Source: Roseibacillus sp.
GTDB taxonomy: Bacteria > Verrucomicrobiota > Verrucomicrobiia > Verrucomicrobiales > Akkermansiaceae
Length of the DNA stretch: 32,680 nt
Direction: 5' to 3'
NCBI GenBank assembly: GCA_029242545.1
Contig: JAQWTV010000145.1
Span: 1-32,680 of the forward strand
In this document: positions 8,880 through 17,329 of the stretch, piece by piece
Layout: every line of letters starts with the position of its first letter
How positions within the stretch are numbered: the stretch's first letter is position 1
Notes under the pieces: model-generated
Seen by the model: the letters and a program-made list of their open reading frames with translations, nothing else
What the model was told of the DNA's origin: nothing
The model's database searches: none
Position numbers and translations under genes: made by a program

Positions 8880-10022
8880 GTGAAAGCCCCTTTGGTCCTT
8901 CGCTTCCTTTCCCTTGCCGGTCTCCTCATCTGCGGCTACCTCGGAGGACTTAAGCTTGCCGGGAAAACCTCCTCCCTTGCTGGCTGCGGCCAAGGCTCAG
9001 GCTGCGGCAGTGTCCTCGGCTCGGAGTGGTCACAGTTCTTCGGAATTCCGGTCAGCCTTCTTGCTTTCGTCATCTACCTCACCTTGCTAGTTGCCTCTTT
9101 CCGCCCTTCGAGGTCGCTCTACGGAGCTCTCGCAATTTGTCTTACCGGCGCCGCTCTCTGGTTTGTCGGGATCCTCTACCTCACCATAAGGGCGGTGTGC
9201 CCCTGGTGCCTTGCCATGCATACCATCGGAATCGTCACCTCCATTGTTCTGGTGAGATCTCTCCAAGACGTTTCCCCGTCAAAAGGCCCCCTGCGCTTTG
9301 CCCCTCTTGCGGCACTCGCAGCCCTGCTAACCCTCTCGCTGGGCCAGCTTCTCGGCCCGAAGCCTGACACCCATGCCAGCAGCGATGAAGTCCTCCTGGA
9401 CGAGGGAAGGCAGCAACAGGATGGCGGTCGCAAAATCTCCTTCACCCGTGGGGGCAAGCTCTACAATGCCGTCACCATGCCCCACCTCGGGCCTCCCGAT
9501 GCTAAGCATGTCATGGTCAAATATTTCGACTACACCTGCAGCTCATGCCGCAAAATGCATGAGCAACTTCACTTCGTTGAAGAAAAATACCCCGGGCTAT
9601 TTTGTGTGATCCTCCTTCCCGTGCCTCTGAACAAGGCCTGCAATCCATTCATCACGAACCAAAGCCCAAAGCACCAGCACGCCTGCGAGCTCGCTCGCCT
9701 GAGCCTGGCAGCCTGGAAAGCGAATCCTGGGAAATGGCCCGAGGTCCACGAGCAGCTAATTTCTATAACGGATCTATCTCCAGAGGTCGCCGAGGCCGCA
9801 GTCGGGCAGATCGTAGGCCACGACCAACTGAAGCTTGCCGAGCAAGACCCGTGGGTTAAAGAGATACTGCAATCCAGCATCAAGGACTTCGGCCAACTCA
9901 AAAAAGTTAACGCTCTTCTCCCCAAATTAATGTGTGCGGGAGGGAAGGTCCTCCATGGAGAACCCAGATCCGGGGAGGCGCTTGTCACCACTTTGGAACA
10001 GATCTACGGCATGAGCCAGTAG
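8880..10022 (+). CDS. Vitamin K epoxide reductase (VKOR) - DsbA-like thioredoxin fusion
   Basis: This 380-residue membrane protein has an N-terminal VKOR domain with four or five helices. It carries the loop cysteines Cys36 and Cys42 (CGQGSGCGS), the SQFFGIPVS segment and the quinone-linked CPWC motif (Cys107, Cys110). A C-terminal thioredoxin-fold domain follows from about residue 190 with YFDYTCSSC (Cys220, Cys223). Fused proteins of this type generate disulfides in secreted proteins and pass electrons to quinone, replacing DsbA/DsbB. The active site CSSC differs from the CPHC of DsbA. The start is a GTG at 8880 with no strong ribosome-binding site and no alternative ATG ahead of the first helix. 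Several exported Cys-containing proteins in this window are possible clients. Confidence 0.9.
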   Translation: MKAPLVLRFLSLAGLLICGYLGGLKLAGKTSSLAGCGQGSGCGSVLGSEWSQFFGIPVSLLAFVIYLTLLVASFRPSRSLYGALAICLTGAALWFVGILYLTIRAVCPWCLAMHTIGIVTSIVLVRSLQDVSPSKGPLRFAPLAALAALLTLSLGQLLGPKPDTHASSDEVLLDEGRQQQDGGRKISFTRGGKLYNAVTMPHLGPPDAKHVMVKYFDYTCSSCRKMHEQLHFVEEKYPGLFCVILLPVPLNKACNPFITNQSPKHQHACELARLSLAAWKANPGKWPEVHEQLISITDLSPEVAEAAVGQIVGHDQLKLAEQDPWVKEILQSSIKDFGQLKKVNALLPKLMCAGGKVLHGEPRSGEALVTTLEQIYGMSQ

Positions 10023-10131
10023 TCGACTCTCCCAGAGTGCGCCTCTAACTGACATACTGCGGCAAGTTTTCTTGAATAAACTCTGCGCTGTGGAGGTCCA
10101 AAGAAGCGTAACCCCAGAAAAGTTCCCTATA

Positions 10132-10506
10132 ATGAAGATCCTTTATGCCGTCACGGCTATCGCGCTTACCGGAATATTCTCCTCCCCTCGTGCCGAGGCA
10201 GGACCATGCCGAAGTTATAATACCACTTTCCGAACTGCGAGCCCCTCCTACGGACCAGCCGTCTACGCCAAGCGTTACCTCCGAGGTTATGACTACCACG
10301 GACGCCCAATTTTCGCCTATGCCCGGGCCCCTCTTTCCCACGGTCATGCCTGCCAAACCCGCTCCCGCTACTACAGCCCAAGACCAAGGGCGGTTATTCC
10401 ACGTGCCATTCCATGCGCTCCTCCACGCGTAATCGTTAGGAGCCCCCGCCCGCTAAGCCGTTCCTCCGGAGTGTCCTTCAGATTCTCATTCGGCGGGCGA
10501 AGGTAG
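10132..10506 (+). CDS. Small secreted Arg/Tyr/Pro-rich protein, unknown function
   Basis: The ATG at 10132 starts a clear signal peptide (KILYAVTAIALTGIFSS) ending near AEA, giving a protein of 124 residues. The mature part is very basic and rich in Arg, Tyr, Pro and Ser, with little hydrophobic core (for example CQTRSRYYSPRPRAVIP and SPRPLSRSSG), and it ends in FRFSFGGRR. I do not recognise a family. Such low-complexity basic exported proteins in this group may bind acidic polymers or be structural, but that is a guess. A GC-rich hairpin just after it is a candidate terminator, so it is probably a single-gene unit. Confidence 0.65.
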   Translation: MKILYAVTAIALTGIFSSPRAEAGPCRSYNTTFRTASPSYGPAVYAKRYLRGYDYHGRPIFAYARAPLSHGHACQTRSRYYSPRPRAVIPRAIPCAPPRVIVRSPRPLSRSSGVSFRFSFGGRR

Positions 10507-10534
10507 GCCCACAACGCCAACCCTCCTTACTAGG

Positions 10535-10554
10535 GGCCCCTGTTTGCAGGGGCC
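10535..10554 (+). terminator. GC-rich hairpin, candidate terminator
   Basis: A perfect 8-bp stem, GGCCCCTG and CAGGGGCC, encloses a TTTG loop 28 bp after the preceding stop codon. There is no T-tract behind it, so it may stabilise the 3' end or act with Rho rather than as a classical intrinsic terminator. A second 6-bp hairpin (GGCAGA / TCTGCC) follows at 10573-10591. Confidence 0.45.
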
Positions 10555-10641
10555 TCGCCCACTGAGGGCCGAGGCAGAGAGGCCTTCTGCCAAGAAATTT
10601 AGCTGTTCGCTATTCTGCGGTCCGCGTTTACCGTCACTGGT

Positions 10642-11661
10642 ATGCGCCGCCTCATTCTCCTCCTGCTGACCCTGTTCCCAGGCGCATCTGGCGTAACGGC
10701 GGCTCCCCGCGCGACCGACGAAATTCTCTCCGCGCTCCAGACCCGGCTGGAGCGTAATGTTGGCTTCGAGGACCTGATTGAACAACTCAGCGATCTCGAA
10801 CCAAAGGAGCTCAAACGCCTCCAGTCGGAGTATGACAAGGTATGGCCAGGCCTTCGGGATGCCTATTTGGAGGCTTTCCGCAAAGAAGCCGAGGATCAGC
10901 ATTCTGGCGCGGAGAGGCAATCAAACCAGCGGGCAATCAAAGAAGCTCGAGAGAGGTTTCATTCCGTCCGGATGATGGCGGAGGGGCCGATGAAGGGCGC
11001 TCTCATCGCCCAGAGTGAACCGGCGGTTGCACTGCTTAAGGAGCTCCTCCTGCCCTCCGGTGAAAAAATTCTGAAGGTTGCCGGAGCAAAGCTTGATAAC
11101 CAGCGATCCCAGATTCTTAAACTCGGACAATTTCGTGACGGGATACTGAAAGCCGCTATCGCGATTGAGGATGCAGAGTCCGTGGCCAACATCCTAGCTC
11201 AGGAGCAATCTGTCGCCGAGGGCCTTTCCGACCTCGACCGCAACGGCCTGCGAGTGATGAAAGCCAACCGTAAAATTGCCGAGGCCGAGATGGTTCCCGA
11301 GGCAGAACGCTTGGGCGTAGAGGAGCTCAACCAGATGCGGCTTCTTATTGGTCTCGGCGCCCTCGTGCTTGACCCGAAGCTCTGTGAGGCCTCCCGGGGT
11401 CACTCGGAGGATATGGCTAACATGAACTTCTTCAGCCACACCTCCCCTGTCAGGGGAAAGGAATCCTTTGGGCAGAGGGCTGCCCTGTGCGGCACGAGCT
11501 CCAGCGGGGAAAACATCTTTATGGGCTCTACCAAGCCGAGCTCTGCCAACCGGGGATGGTTCCGCTCTCCCGGGCACCACAAAAACATGTTCAGCCCCAG
11601 CCACCGGAGGGTCGGACTTGGAAACTACGGCTCCCACTGGACCCAGATGTTCGGTCGTTAG
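10642..11661 (+). CDS. Secreted CAP-domain (SCP-like) protein
   Basis: This 339-residue protein begins with a signal peptide (RRLILLLLTLFPGASG). A long charged helical middle part (about residues 30-220) leads to a C-terminal CAP domain from about residue 225. The CAP signatures are present in order: LNQMR, a GHSEDMANMNFFSH segment with the metal-binding His and Glu, GENIF, a WFRSPGHHKNM segment, and HRRVGLGNYGSHWTQMFG. CAP proteins are extracellular and bind lipids, sterols or peptidoglycan-associated targets in various lineages; their bacterial activity is mostly unknown. It ends 7 bp before the convergent thioesterase gene. Confidence 0.9.
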   Translation: MRRLILLLLTLFPGASGVTAAPRATDEILSALQTRLERNVGFEDLIEQLSDLEPKELKRLQSEYDKVWPGLRDAYLEAFRKEAEDQHSGAERQSNQRAIKEARERFHSVRMMAEGPMKGALIAQSEPAVALLKELLLPSGEKILKVAGAKLDNQRSQILKLGQFRDGILKAAIAIEDAESVANILAQEQSVAEGLSDLDRNGLRVMKANRKIAEAEMVPEAERLGVEELNQMRLLIGLGALVLDPKLCEASRGHSEDMANMNFFSHTSPVRGKESFGQRAALCGTSSSGENIFMGSTKPSSANRGWFRSPGHHKNMFSPSHRRVGLGNYGSHWTQMFGR

Positions 11662-11668
11662 GCCGCGC

Positions 11669-12085
11669 TCAGCCAGCTTCTTCCCCAAGCCCCCCGAGCC
11701 TGAGAGGCTTCCCCGCAGGCATTTGGACGAGGGCCAGCTGCTGGCGGCATGTCACCAGGAGGACGCCGTCTGAAGGGCGCCGCATCTTAAACTGACACCA
11801 GAAACGAACCCGACCCCACTCTTCCAGCCTGCCACAGGTCTCGATACAATCTCCGAGACGGCCTGGCTGGCGGTAATCTATCTCGGTCCTGACCACAACC
11901 GGATATACTTGGGTCTCGGCCATACGCCGTAAATCAAAGCCAAGTTTTCCCGCGAGCTTCGTCCTGCACCTCTCAATCATTCTCAGATAGGCAAGATTGT
12001 GCACGACCCCGCCGACGTCGGTGTCATAGAACATCACTTCATCCTGAGTAAGCTCATTGTAGGAATCTACTTCTGCCTCTGGCAT
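11669..12085 (-). CDS. YbgC-like acyl-CoA thioesterase (hot-dog fold)
   Basis: Starting at the ATG at 12085, this is a 138-residue 4-hydroxybenzoyl-CoA thioesterase-family protein. The family signature lies in FYDTDVGGVVHNLAYLRMIE, with the catalytic Asp in DTD and the usual VxxxxY region, here with His-Asn. TEIDYRQPGRLGD is the second conserved strand. YbgC enzymes hydrolyse short- or long-chain acyl-CoA and are often linked to the Tol-Pal envelope system, but no tol genes are in this window. It is divergent from the S16 pseudoprotease gene by 75 bp and convergent with the CAP gene. An upstream extension to 12373 would overlap the divergent gene and is rejected. Confidence 0.85.
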   Translation of the reverse strand: MPEAEVDSYNELTQDEVMFYDTDVGGVVHNLAYLRMIERCRTKLAGKLGFDLRRMAETQVYPVVVRTEIDYRQPGRLGDCIETCGRLEEWGRVRFWCQFKMRRPSDGVLLVTCRQQLALVQMPAGKPLRLGGLGEEAG

Positions 12086-12160
12086 GGAGCCAGTGTAGCG
12101 GATCAGGGCCTGGAGGCAAAAGGTTGCGCGAAGCAAAGTGGTAGGAGAGAATTCCCCTGC

Positions 12161-13918
12161 ATGCGGACGTGTTGCCTTGCCCTCCTCCTCTGCTTCATCC
12201 CCGCTCAAGTGCCGGGAGCAGTCTATATTGCCCCGGACCCTGCCCCCATCCTGTTCCCAAGGGATCGAATCCCAATCGATACCGATACAATGCGCGAGCT
12301 CTCCCGGCATCTGACTGATCTTGCCACCCGGGAGCCCGATGGCACCGCGGAGCAAAATCGTGCTACCGCCCAATTGCTAGCCCTTGCCATCCGCCTCAAC
12401 CCAGCCAACCGGTCCGCGTTGGAGACCGACAAAGCCCTGCGCGAAGGTCAGGCAGTTGACCGCTTCGAGGGCGACATCAATCAGCCTCTGCGCCAAGCAT
12501 GGGGCATTGCGAATTGGTTGCTGGACCCTGACTCAGGAGCGGCCGGGAAGACCCTCGGAACCCTCGTTATCGATGCTCTGGCCGTGATCAACCCCCGGAA
12601 CCCGCTCGTAAAGCTTCACGAGCCAGAGGGCGAACTGGAGCGATGGGAAAAGGTTGTTCCCTCCCTTGATGCCTACAAGGCAACCCCCGAGCCGAAGACT
12701 CCAGCTCCACCAGCGATTGCTCCAGCACCCGCAGTGGAGCGCCCACCAATTCTTCTTGGACAGGCCAGCACGAAGAGCCCTCTCTTCCTCTTGGATGGAG
12801 ATCGGCGGCGGTCTCTGCGCATCGTTGCTCTAGACATGAAAATCGTAGAGGCTCCTCAATCCGACGTTCTCTCCTTTTCCATGCAACCGGAACCCGAATT
12901 CCCGGACATCGCTTCCGCCCGGGAAAACGTCCAGAAGGTGCTCGAGCAACGTTGGCCCGACCTTCCGATTCGCAGGGTCGCGCATATCTCGACCGGCACC
13001 GATCGCTACGCGCCCAATAACGGCCAGGCAGTCTCGGGGCCAGCGGCCCTCTTGATTTACTCCGCGCTGACCGGAAAGCCCCTCCGCCCCGGGGTCACCC
13101 TGGTTGCAGAGGTTGCTTCAGATGGATCTCTAACCAGACCCCGGCAGAGCTGGAGCTACCTGCGCGCTCTTCGGATTTCCCCTGGGGGACGCCTTCTGGT
13201 CCCTCCGGATTTTGAGCCCGAATTACGAGCCATGATCGCCTTGGAGGATCCTGCGTTTTTTCTCCGATGGGAGGTATTGATTGTGAGCTCCATTGATACC
13301 GCCCTGAACCTCGCCAGCGAAAATAGCGATCCCGCAGGACTGGCTGCGACCTCTCAGCTTTACGGAGAGCTTCGCGAGGTCGGCCAAGACAAGGATGTTG
13401 GGCAGCTCTGCGTCAATGCGAAGGTCCGGGAGCGCCTCTCCAAGATCGCCATCAGGGCCCCCTTCCACTACTCCGCAAAAATGCTTCTAGTCCAGGGGGA
13501 TGCTACCCTTCGACCTACCAGAGTGGAGCGGGAGGTTGCAGGGCGAATCGTGCGCAGCGCTATCGAACCCATCGGCGGGTTCTCGCGACTGTCGCTTTCC
13601 CAGCTAAGCGCGAAGCGCCTGCTGGCTGCCAGTGAATCCACTAGTGCCGAAATCGAGCGCTTCGCCAGATTTATCTCGCCCGATGACAACGACCTGGTCA
13701 AGGAGGCCCGTGAAGTAGCCCAACTTACCCAGACCCTCGGGCAGGGGAAGCGCGATGGAGGCCTGCGGAATGGGGTGACCTACTACCGGGATACTCCTCT
13801 TGCGACCTATCATAGCCGCTTTCAGTCAAAATTTACGGCTCTCCGCCAGAAACTGGCCCCTTTTACGGGTGAAGCCATCGAGCCTGAGCCGCCCGCCGGC
13901 GCAAAGACCACCCCTTAA
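12161..13918 (+). CDS. Secreted S16 (Lon-like) pseudoprotease, paralogue of the next gene
   Basis: Starting at the ATG at 12161 (GGAG upstream), this protein of 585 residues has a signal peptide ending near PGA. It then has an alpha-helical N-domain, a Pro-rich linker (about 175-197) and a region that aligns with the S16 protease domain of the following gene. The alignment runs without gaps from NGQA (287-290) to the ALTG strand, and again through DGSLTRP to YLRAL. At the catalytic Ser position it has Ala290, and at the catalytic Lys position Tyr333. The 43-residue spacing matches the active copy. The C-terminal parts are also related (YSAKMLLVQGD against ISAKLLLDHIQGD). I infer an inactive partner, scaffold or regulator of the next protein. 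No Lon ATPase domain is present. The paralogy is clear, the partner role is inference. Confidence 0.75.
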   Translation: MRTCCLALLLCFIPAQVPGAVYIAPDPAPILFPRDRIPIDTDTMRELSRHLTDLATREPDGTAEQNRATAQLLALAIRLNPANRSALETDKALREGQAVDRFEGDINQPLRQAWGIANWLLDPDSGAAGKTLGTLVIDALAVINPRNPLVKLHEPEGELERWEKVVPSLDAYKATPEPKTPAPPAIAPAPAVERPPILLGQASTKSPLFLLDGDRRRSLRIVALDMKIVEAPQSDVLSFSMQPEPEFPDIASARENVQKVLEQRWPDLPIRRVAHISTGTDRYAPNNGQAVSGPAALLIYSALTGKPLRPGVTLVAEVASDGSLTRPRQSWSYLRALRISPGGRLLVPPDFEPELRAMIALEDPAFFLRWEVLIVSSIDTALNLASENSDPAGLAATSQLYGELREVGQDKDVGQLCVNAKVRERLSKIAIRAPFHYSAKMLLVQGDATLRPTRVEREVAGRIVRSAIEPIGGFSRLSLSQLSAKRLLAASESTSAEIERFARFISPDDNDLVKEAREVAQLTQTLGQGKRDGGLRNGVTYYRDTPLATYHSRFQSKFTALRQKLAPFTGEAIEPEPPAGAKTTP

Positions 13919-13932
13919 TTGCACAAATTAAG
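13914..13932 (+). repeat. AT-rich inverted repeat at the 3' end of the pseudoprotease gene
   Basis: CTTAATT and AATTAAG form a perfect 7-bp inverted repeat around a GCACA loop. It overlaps the TAA stop codon. It has no T-tract and is weak, so it may be a processing or stabilising hairpin between the two S16 genes rather than a terminator. Confidence 0.4.
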
Positions 13933-14037
13933 GCATCAGGGTCGCTTTCCTTAAGAAGGAGCGCTTCCCCGGCAGGCCTCCGACGCTTTTGCTTTAGCGC
14001 CCCCCCTTGATCGCCTAGCATTTCTCTCAGCAACCAG

Positions 14038-15804
14038 ATGAACTCAAAGCTTTTCCACGCTCTCACCCTCTGCGCTCTTCTCTTTGCGCCCTCCCTCCGG
14101 GCCCAGGAGGATACTCTCTTTTACCTCCCCGATATGGAGGCAGAACTTTTCGACACAGACGAGCTCGACTTCGGAAGGCGGGGGGCATTCGACAAATCGG
14201 GCCTCGTCGCCGCCCTCGCACGCATTGCCAGTGACTTTGATCCCGAGGAAAAGAACGGAAAGGTTCCCAACCTCCTCCGGTCAAACGCCCTCGGTATTGC
14301 GGGGCGCATTAACCCAGAAGCCAAATCCTTCAAGACTACCTATGAACAGCTTGAGCAGGACGCTGAGGCCTACGGCAGCAGCGGAACCAGCAAGGATCGC
14401 CTCCTAGGAAATATTTACCGAGGGATTCGCACCCTGCTTAAGGACAAAGGGAATGAAGACAACAAGATCTGCGCAGCGTATTGTGTGGACGTGGCCATCC
14501 GCTTTCTTCCTGGTCACAAATACTCTGACGATCTCGAAACAATCCAGCAGGAGCTGGAAGAGGGAGGAGTAGAGGTCGATTGGGACCAACTCCAAGGTAA
14601 GGCCGTAGTGAAGGAAACGCCATGGAATCCCTTCGGCCAAGGCGGCCGGATGGAGCCCAGGAAGGAAAGGATGCCTGGAGGCGAGGCCAAGGGGCTTGCT
14701 TCAAACCAAAGTTCCGTCGTGGGGCTGGTCGTTGTGACCCTTGGAAGTGGCAAGCATGCAGGAGCCGCTAGTGAGATTATCGCAACAGCTCTGAGGGAAG
14801 AAGGCGTCAAGGGCATAGAATTCAAAATCGACCAGGAGGTCGGGGACATGATGGGCAACAGCCTGAAGTCGATCCGGGATTATCTCCGCATTACCTACGA
14901 GCCAAAAGGAATGGTCCCGGACGGTTATCAGGTCAGCATCGTATTTCAGGATCGGGACCAGCGCGTCGATGGCCCATCTGCGGGAACGGCCATGGCTCTG
15001 ATGCTTGACTCGCTTTTTACAGGGGAAAAGCTCGATGAGGGATTCGCCTGCACCGGGGGAATCACCCCGAACGGAAAGGTAACCAGTATCGGGGGTGTTG
15101 CTGCCAAAATTCGTGGGGCTACGCGGCGGGAATGTAGAATTGTAGGGGTGCCTGAGGGTAACGCCAAGGGGGTGAACGACATCCTCGTTCTCGATGGAGT
15201 CCAGCAATTGCTGGACATTCAGGTTTTCACCATGAAGGACATGGATGAAGCCCGGGCTCTTTCCCGTGAAGAAAAGGATAAGGATGTTCAGTCCACCCTC
15301 GATGACTTCAAGGCCGTAGCAGAGGTTATCGCTGACCAGGGTGATGCCGCATTGAAAAATGCCCGGGTCAAGGAGCGGCTTGAGGCTGTACTCGAAGCGA
15401 TGCCCAATCACATCTCAGCCAAGCTGTTGCTCGACCACATTCAAGGGGATGCTCCTGAGAGGCTTTCGGTAGGCGGCAGCTTCCACGAGATTGACTCTCG
15501 GTCTTCCGCGATCTTCAGCCGCGTGCAGCGCACCATGATGCGGGGCAAATTCAGCGAGGCTGATGAAGCGGAATCCGCAGCTGCTGATGCCCGTAAGGAA
15601 CTCGAGGAGCTTGACGGCAAGATTCACGAGAAGTTTGAGGACTATCTGAAAGCCGCTATCGATATCTGTAAGACGGTTGAAGAAGATGCCTCAGGCGAAG
15701 GCAAGGACCTGGTCGAGAATCTCAAGAGCCGATGGTCTAGGATCAACAGCATCCGAAAGAAGCTGAGGGACGATCCGGAGATTTTCGAGGAACTCCGCGA
15801 CTAG
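14038..15804 (+). CDS. Secreted ATPase-less Lon-like (S16) serine protease
   Basis: This 588-residue protein has a signal peptide (residues 1-22, ending LRA), a helical N-domain, a central S16 proteolytic domain from about residue 220 to 400, and a charged helical C-terminal region. The active-site segment VDGPSAGTAMAL holds Ser314, and VTSIGGVAAKIRGA holds Lys357. The 43-residue spacing equals that of the Ser-Lys dyad of E. coli Lon (Ser679, Lys722). There is no AAA+ domain, so proteolysis would be ATP-independent, which suits an extracytoplasmic location. The upstream gene is a paralogue that lacks both catalytic residues. Co-transcription is likely (119 bp apart, same strand). Substrates are unknown. 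A periplasmic quality-control role is a guess. Confidence 0.85.
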   Translation: MNSKLFHALTLCALLFAPSLRAQEDTLFYLPDMEAELFDTDELDFGRRGAFDKSGLVAALARIASDFDPEEKNGKVPNLLRSNALGIAGRINPEAKSFKTTYEQLEQDAEAYGSSGTSKDRLLGNIYRGIRTLLKDKGNEDNKICAAYCVDVAIRFLPGHKYSDDLETIQQELEEGGVEVDWDQLQGKAVVKETPWNPFGQGGRMEPRKERMPGGEAKGLASNQSSVVGLVVVTLGSGKHAGAASEIIATALREEGVKGIEFKIDQEVGDMMGNSLKSIRDYLRITYEPKGMVPDGYQVSIVFQDRDQRVDGPSAGTAMALMLDSLFTGEKLDEGFACTGGITPNGKVTSIGGVAAKIRGATRRECRIVGVPEGNAKGVNDILVLDGVQQLLDIQVFTMKDMDEARALSREEKDKDVQSTLDDFKAVAEVIADQGDAALKNARVKERLEAVLEAMPNHISAKLLLDHIQGDAPERLSVGGSFHEIDSRSSAIFSRVQRTMMRGKFSEADEAESAAADARKELEELDGKIHEKFEDYLKAAIDICKTVEEDASGEGKDLVENLKSRWSRINSIRKKLRDDPEIFEELRD

Positions 15805-15821
15805 GCCGCTTTGAATACCGC

Positions 15822-15847
15822 GCGCATTTGCGACACGCATTTTGCGC
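15822..15847. terminator. Candidate bidirectional terminator hairpin
   Basis: GCGCA (15822-15826) pairs with TGCGC (15843-15847), and TGCG pairs with CGCA inside, around an ACA loop with a T-rich internal loop. It sits in the 49-bp gap between the convergent S16 protease and DUF1501 genes and could end transcription from both sides. Confidence 0.4.
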
Positions 15848-15853
15848 CGCTAT

Positions 15854-17299
15854 TTAGGCAAGGATATCCTGAACCACCTTGCCGTGGACATCCGTAAGCC
15901 GGAAATCCCGGCCGGAGTAGCGATAGGTCAGCTTCTCGTGATCAAAGCCCAGGAGGTGCAGGATCGTGGCTTGGAGGTCATGGACATGAACTGGCTTTTC
16001 TGCAGCCTGAAACCCAAACGGGTCGGTTGCGCCGTGTACGTAGCCCCCTTTTACTCCGCCGCCTGCAAGCCAGACCGAGAACCCGTAATGGTTATGGTCC
16101 CTGCCGTTGATCTTTCCCGCATTGGACCCTTTTTTCGGCATCTCGACCGTCGGCGTACGCCCGAACTCCCCTCCCCACATCACGAGGGTCTCATCGAGGA
16201 GTCCTCGCATCTTCAGGTCTTTCAGGAGAGCCGCGATCGGCTGATCGCACTCCCGAGCCAGTTTCTGGTGATTTTTTTCAAGGTCATCATGGTTGTCCCA
16301 GGGCTGCCCCGCACCGTGCCATACCTGGACGAACCGTACGCCACGCTCGATGAGTCGTCGGGTGATAAGCATTTGGCGCGCCTGGGTTCCTCGCCCATAC
16401 ATTTTCCGGATTTCTTCAGGCTCCTTGCTGATGTCAAAGGCATCACTTGCTTCCATCTGCATGCGGTAGGCCAGCTCAAAGGACTGCAAGCGGGCCTCCA
16501 ATCGGGCGTCGTGGCTTCGCTCCCTCTGGTGATTTTCATTCAATTCCCTCAGAAGGTCCAACTGACGTCTCTGCTCTCTTCCAGCAGTGTTTGCCTCGAT
16601 ATGCTCTACCAGCTTTTTGGGATCGGAGTGCTTGGTATCTACATACGTCCCTTGGAAGGTCCCCGGCAAAAAGGCTGACTGCCAGTTCTGGGTTTCCTGG
16701 ATCGGATATCCCCCGGGGCACATGGCCACAAAGCCCGGGAGGTTCTGGTTCTCCGACCCCAGGCCATAGGTGACCCATGATCCCATCGCCGGTCTTACGA
16801 GGCGACCGTCCCCACAGTTCATAAGAAGCAGAGAGGGTTCATGATTAGGAACATCCGCATACATAGACCGGATCACACAGAGATCATCAGCCATGCTGCC
16901 AACCTGGGGGAAAAGGCTGGAAACCTCTAATCCGGATTGCCCCATAGGCGAAAATTCAAACGGCGACTTGAAGGCCGCTCCGGTTGGCCTTTCGGTCTTG
17001 AGCATCTTGGGCAATTCCTGGCCGTGAAGCTTTGTCAGCTCCGGCTTGGGGTCGAAGGTATCGAGATGAGAGGGCCCCCCGTTCATGAAGAGGTGGATGA
17101 CAGCCTTGGCTTTCCCCGGGAACTGGGGGCGTCGTGGGGCGAGCGGGTTCAGGCCAATACTTGGCCCTGACTTCTCGGCTGCGGCGACCAGCCCGGGCAC
17201 TCCATTCAGAGCCACCCCAGCCATGCCCATGCCGCAACGCGACAAAAGCTGGCGCCTCGTTAAAAAGAGGTGCTCGGGGTTTGTTGCGTGGTGTGTCAT
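15854..17299 (-). CDS. DUF1501 family secreted protein (copy 2)
   Basis: This 481-residue protein has a twin-arginine signal (LTRRQLLSRCGMGMAG) and the family segments FMNGGPSHLDTFDPKP, WDNHDDLEKNHQKL and WGGEFGRTP. Its C-terminus, GFDHEKLTYRYSGRDFRLTDV, is close to that of copy 1, so the two are clear paralogues from the same family. It follows the second PSCyt2/PSD1 gene after 30 bp on the same strand and forms an operon with it. The role is unproven, as for copy 1. The Cys in the signal h-region (SRCG) is not in a lipobox. Confidence 0.93.
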   Translation of the reverse strand: MTHHATNPEHLFLTRRQLLSRCGMGMAGVALNGVPGLVAAAEKSGPSIGLNPLAPRRPQFPGKAKAVIHLFMNGGPSHLDTFDPKPELTKLHGQELPKMLKTERPTGAAFKSPFEFSPMGQSGLEVSSLFPQVGSMADDLCVIRSMYADVPNHEPSLLLMNCGDGRLVRPAMGSWVTYGLGSENQNLPGFVAMCPGGYPIQETQNWQSAFLPGTFQGTYVDTKHSDPKKLVEHIEANTAGREQRRQLDLLRELNENHQRERSHDARLEARLQSFELAYRMQMEASDAFDISKEPEEIRKMYGRGTQARQMLITRRLIERGVRFVQVWHGAGQPWDNHDDLEKNHQKLARECDQPIAALLKDLKMRGLLDETLVMWGGEFGRTPTVEMPKKGSNAGKINGRDHNHYGFSVWLAGGGVKGGYVHGATDPFGFQAAEKPVHVHDLQATILHLLGFDHEKLTYRYSGRDFRLTDVHGKVVQDILA

Positions 17300-17329
17300 C
17301 AGTCTGGTCAGGGCCTTGTGTCCAGGCCG

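Noticed and set aside
15842..16678. 278-codon plus-strand open frame over the second DUF1501 gene
   Set aside because: It is antisense to a conserved gene. Its apparent motifs are mirror readings of DUF1501.
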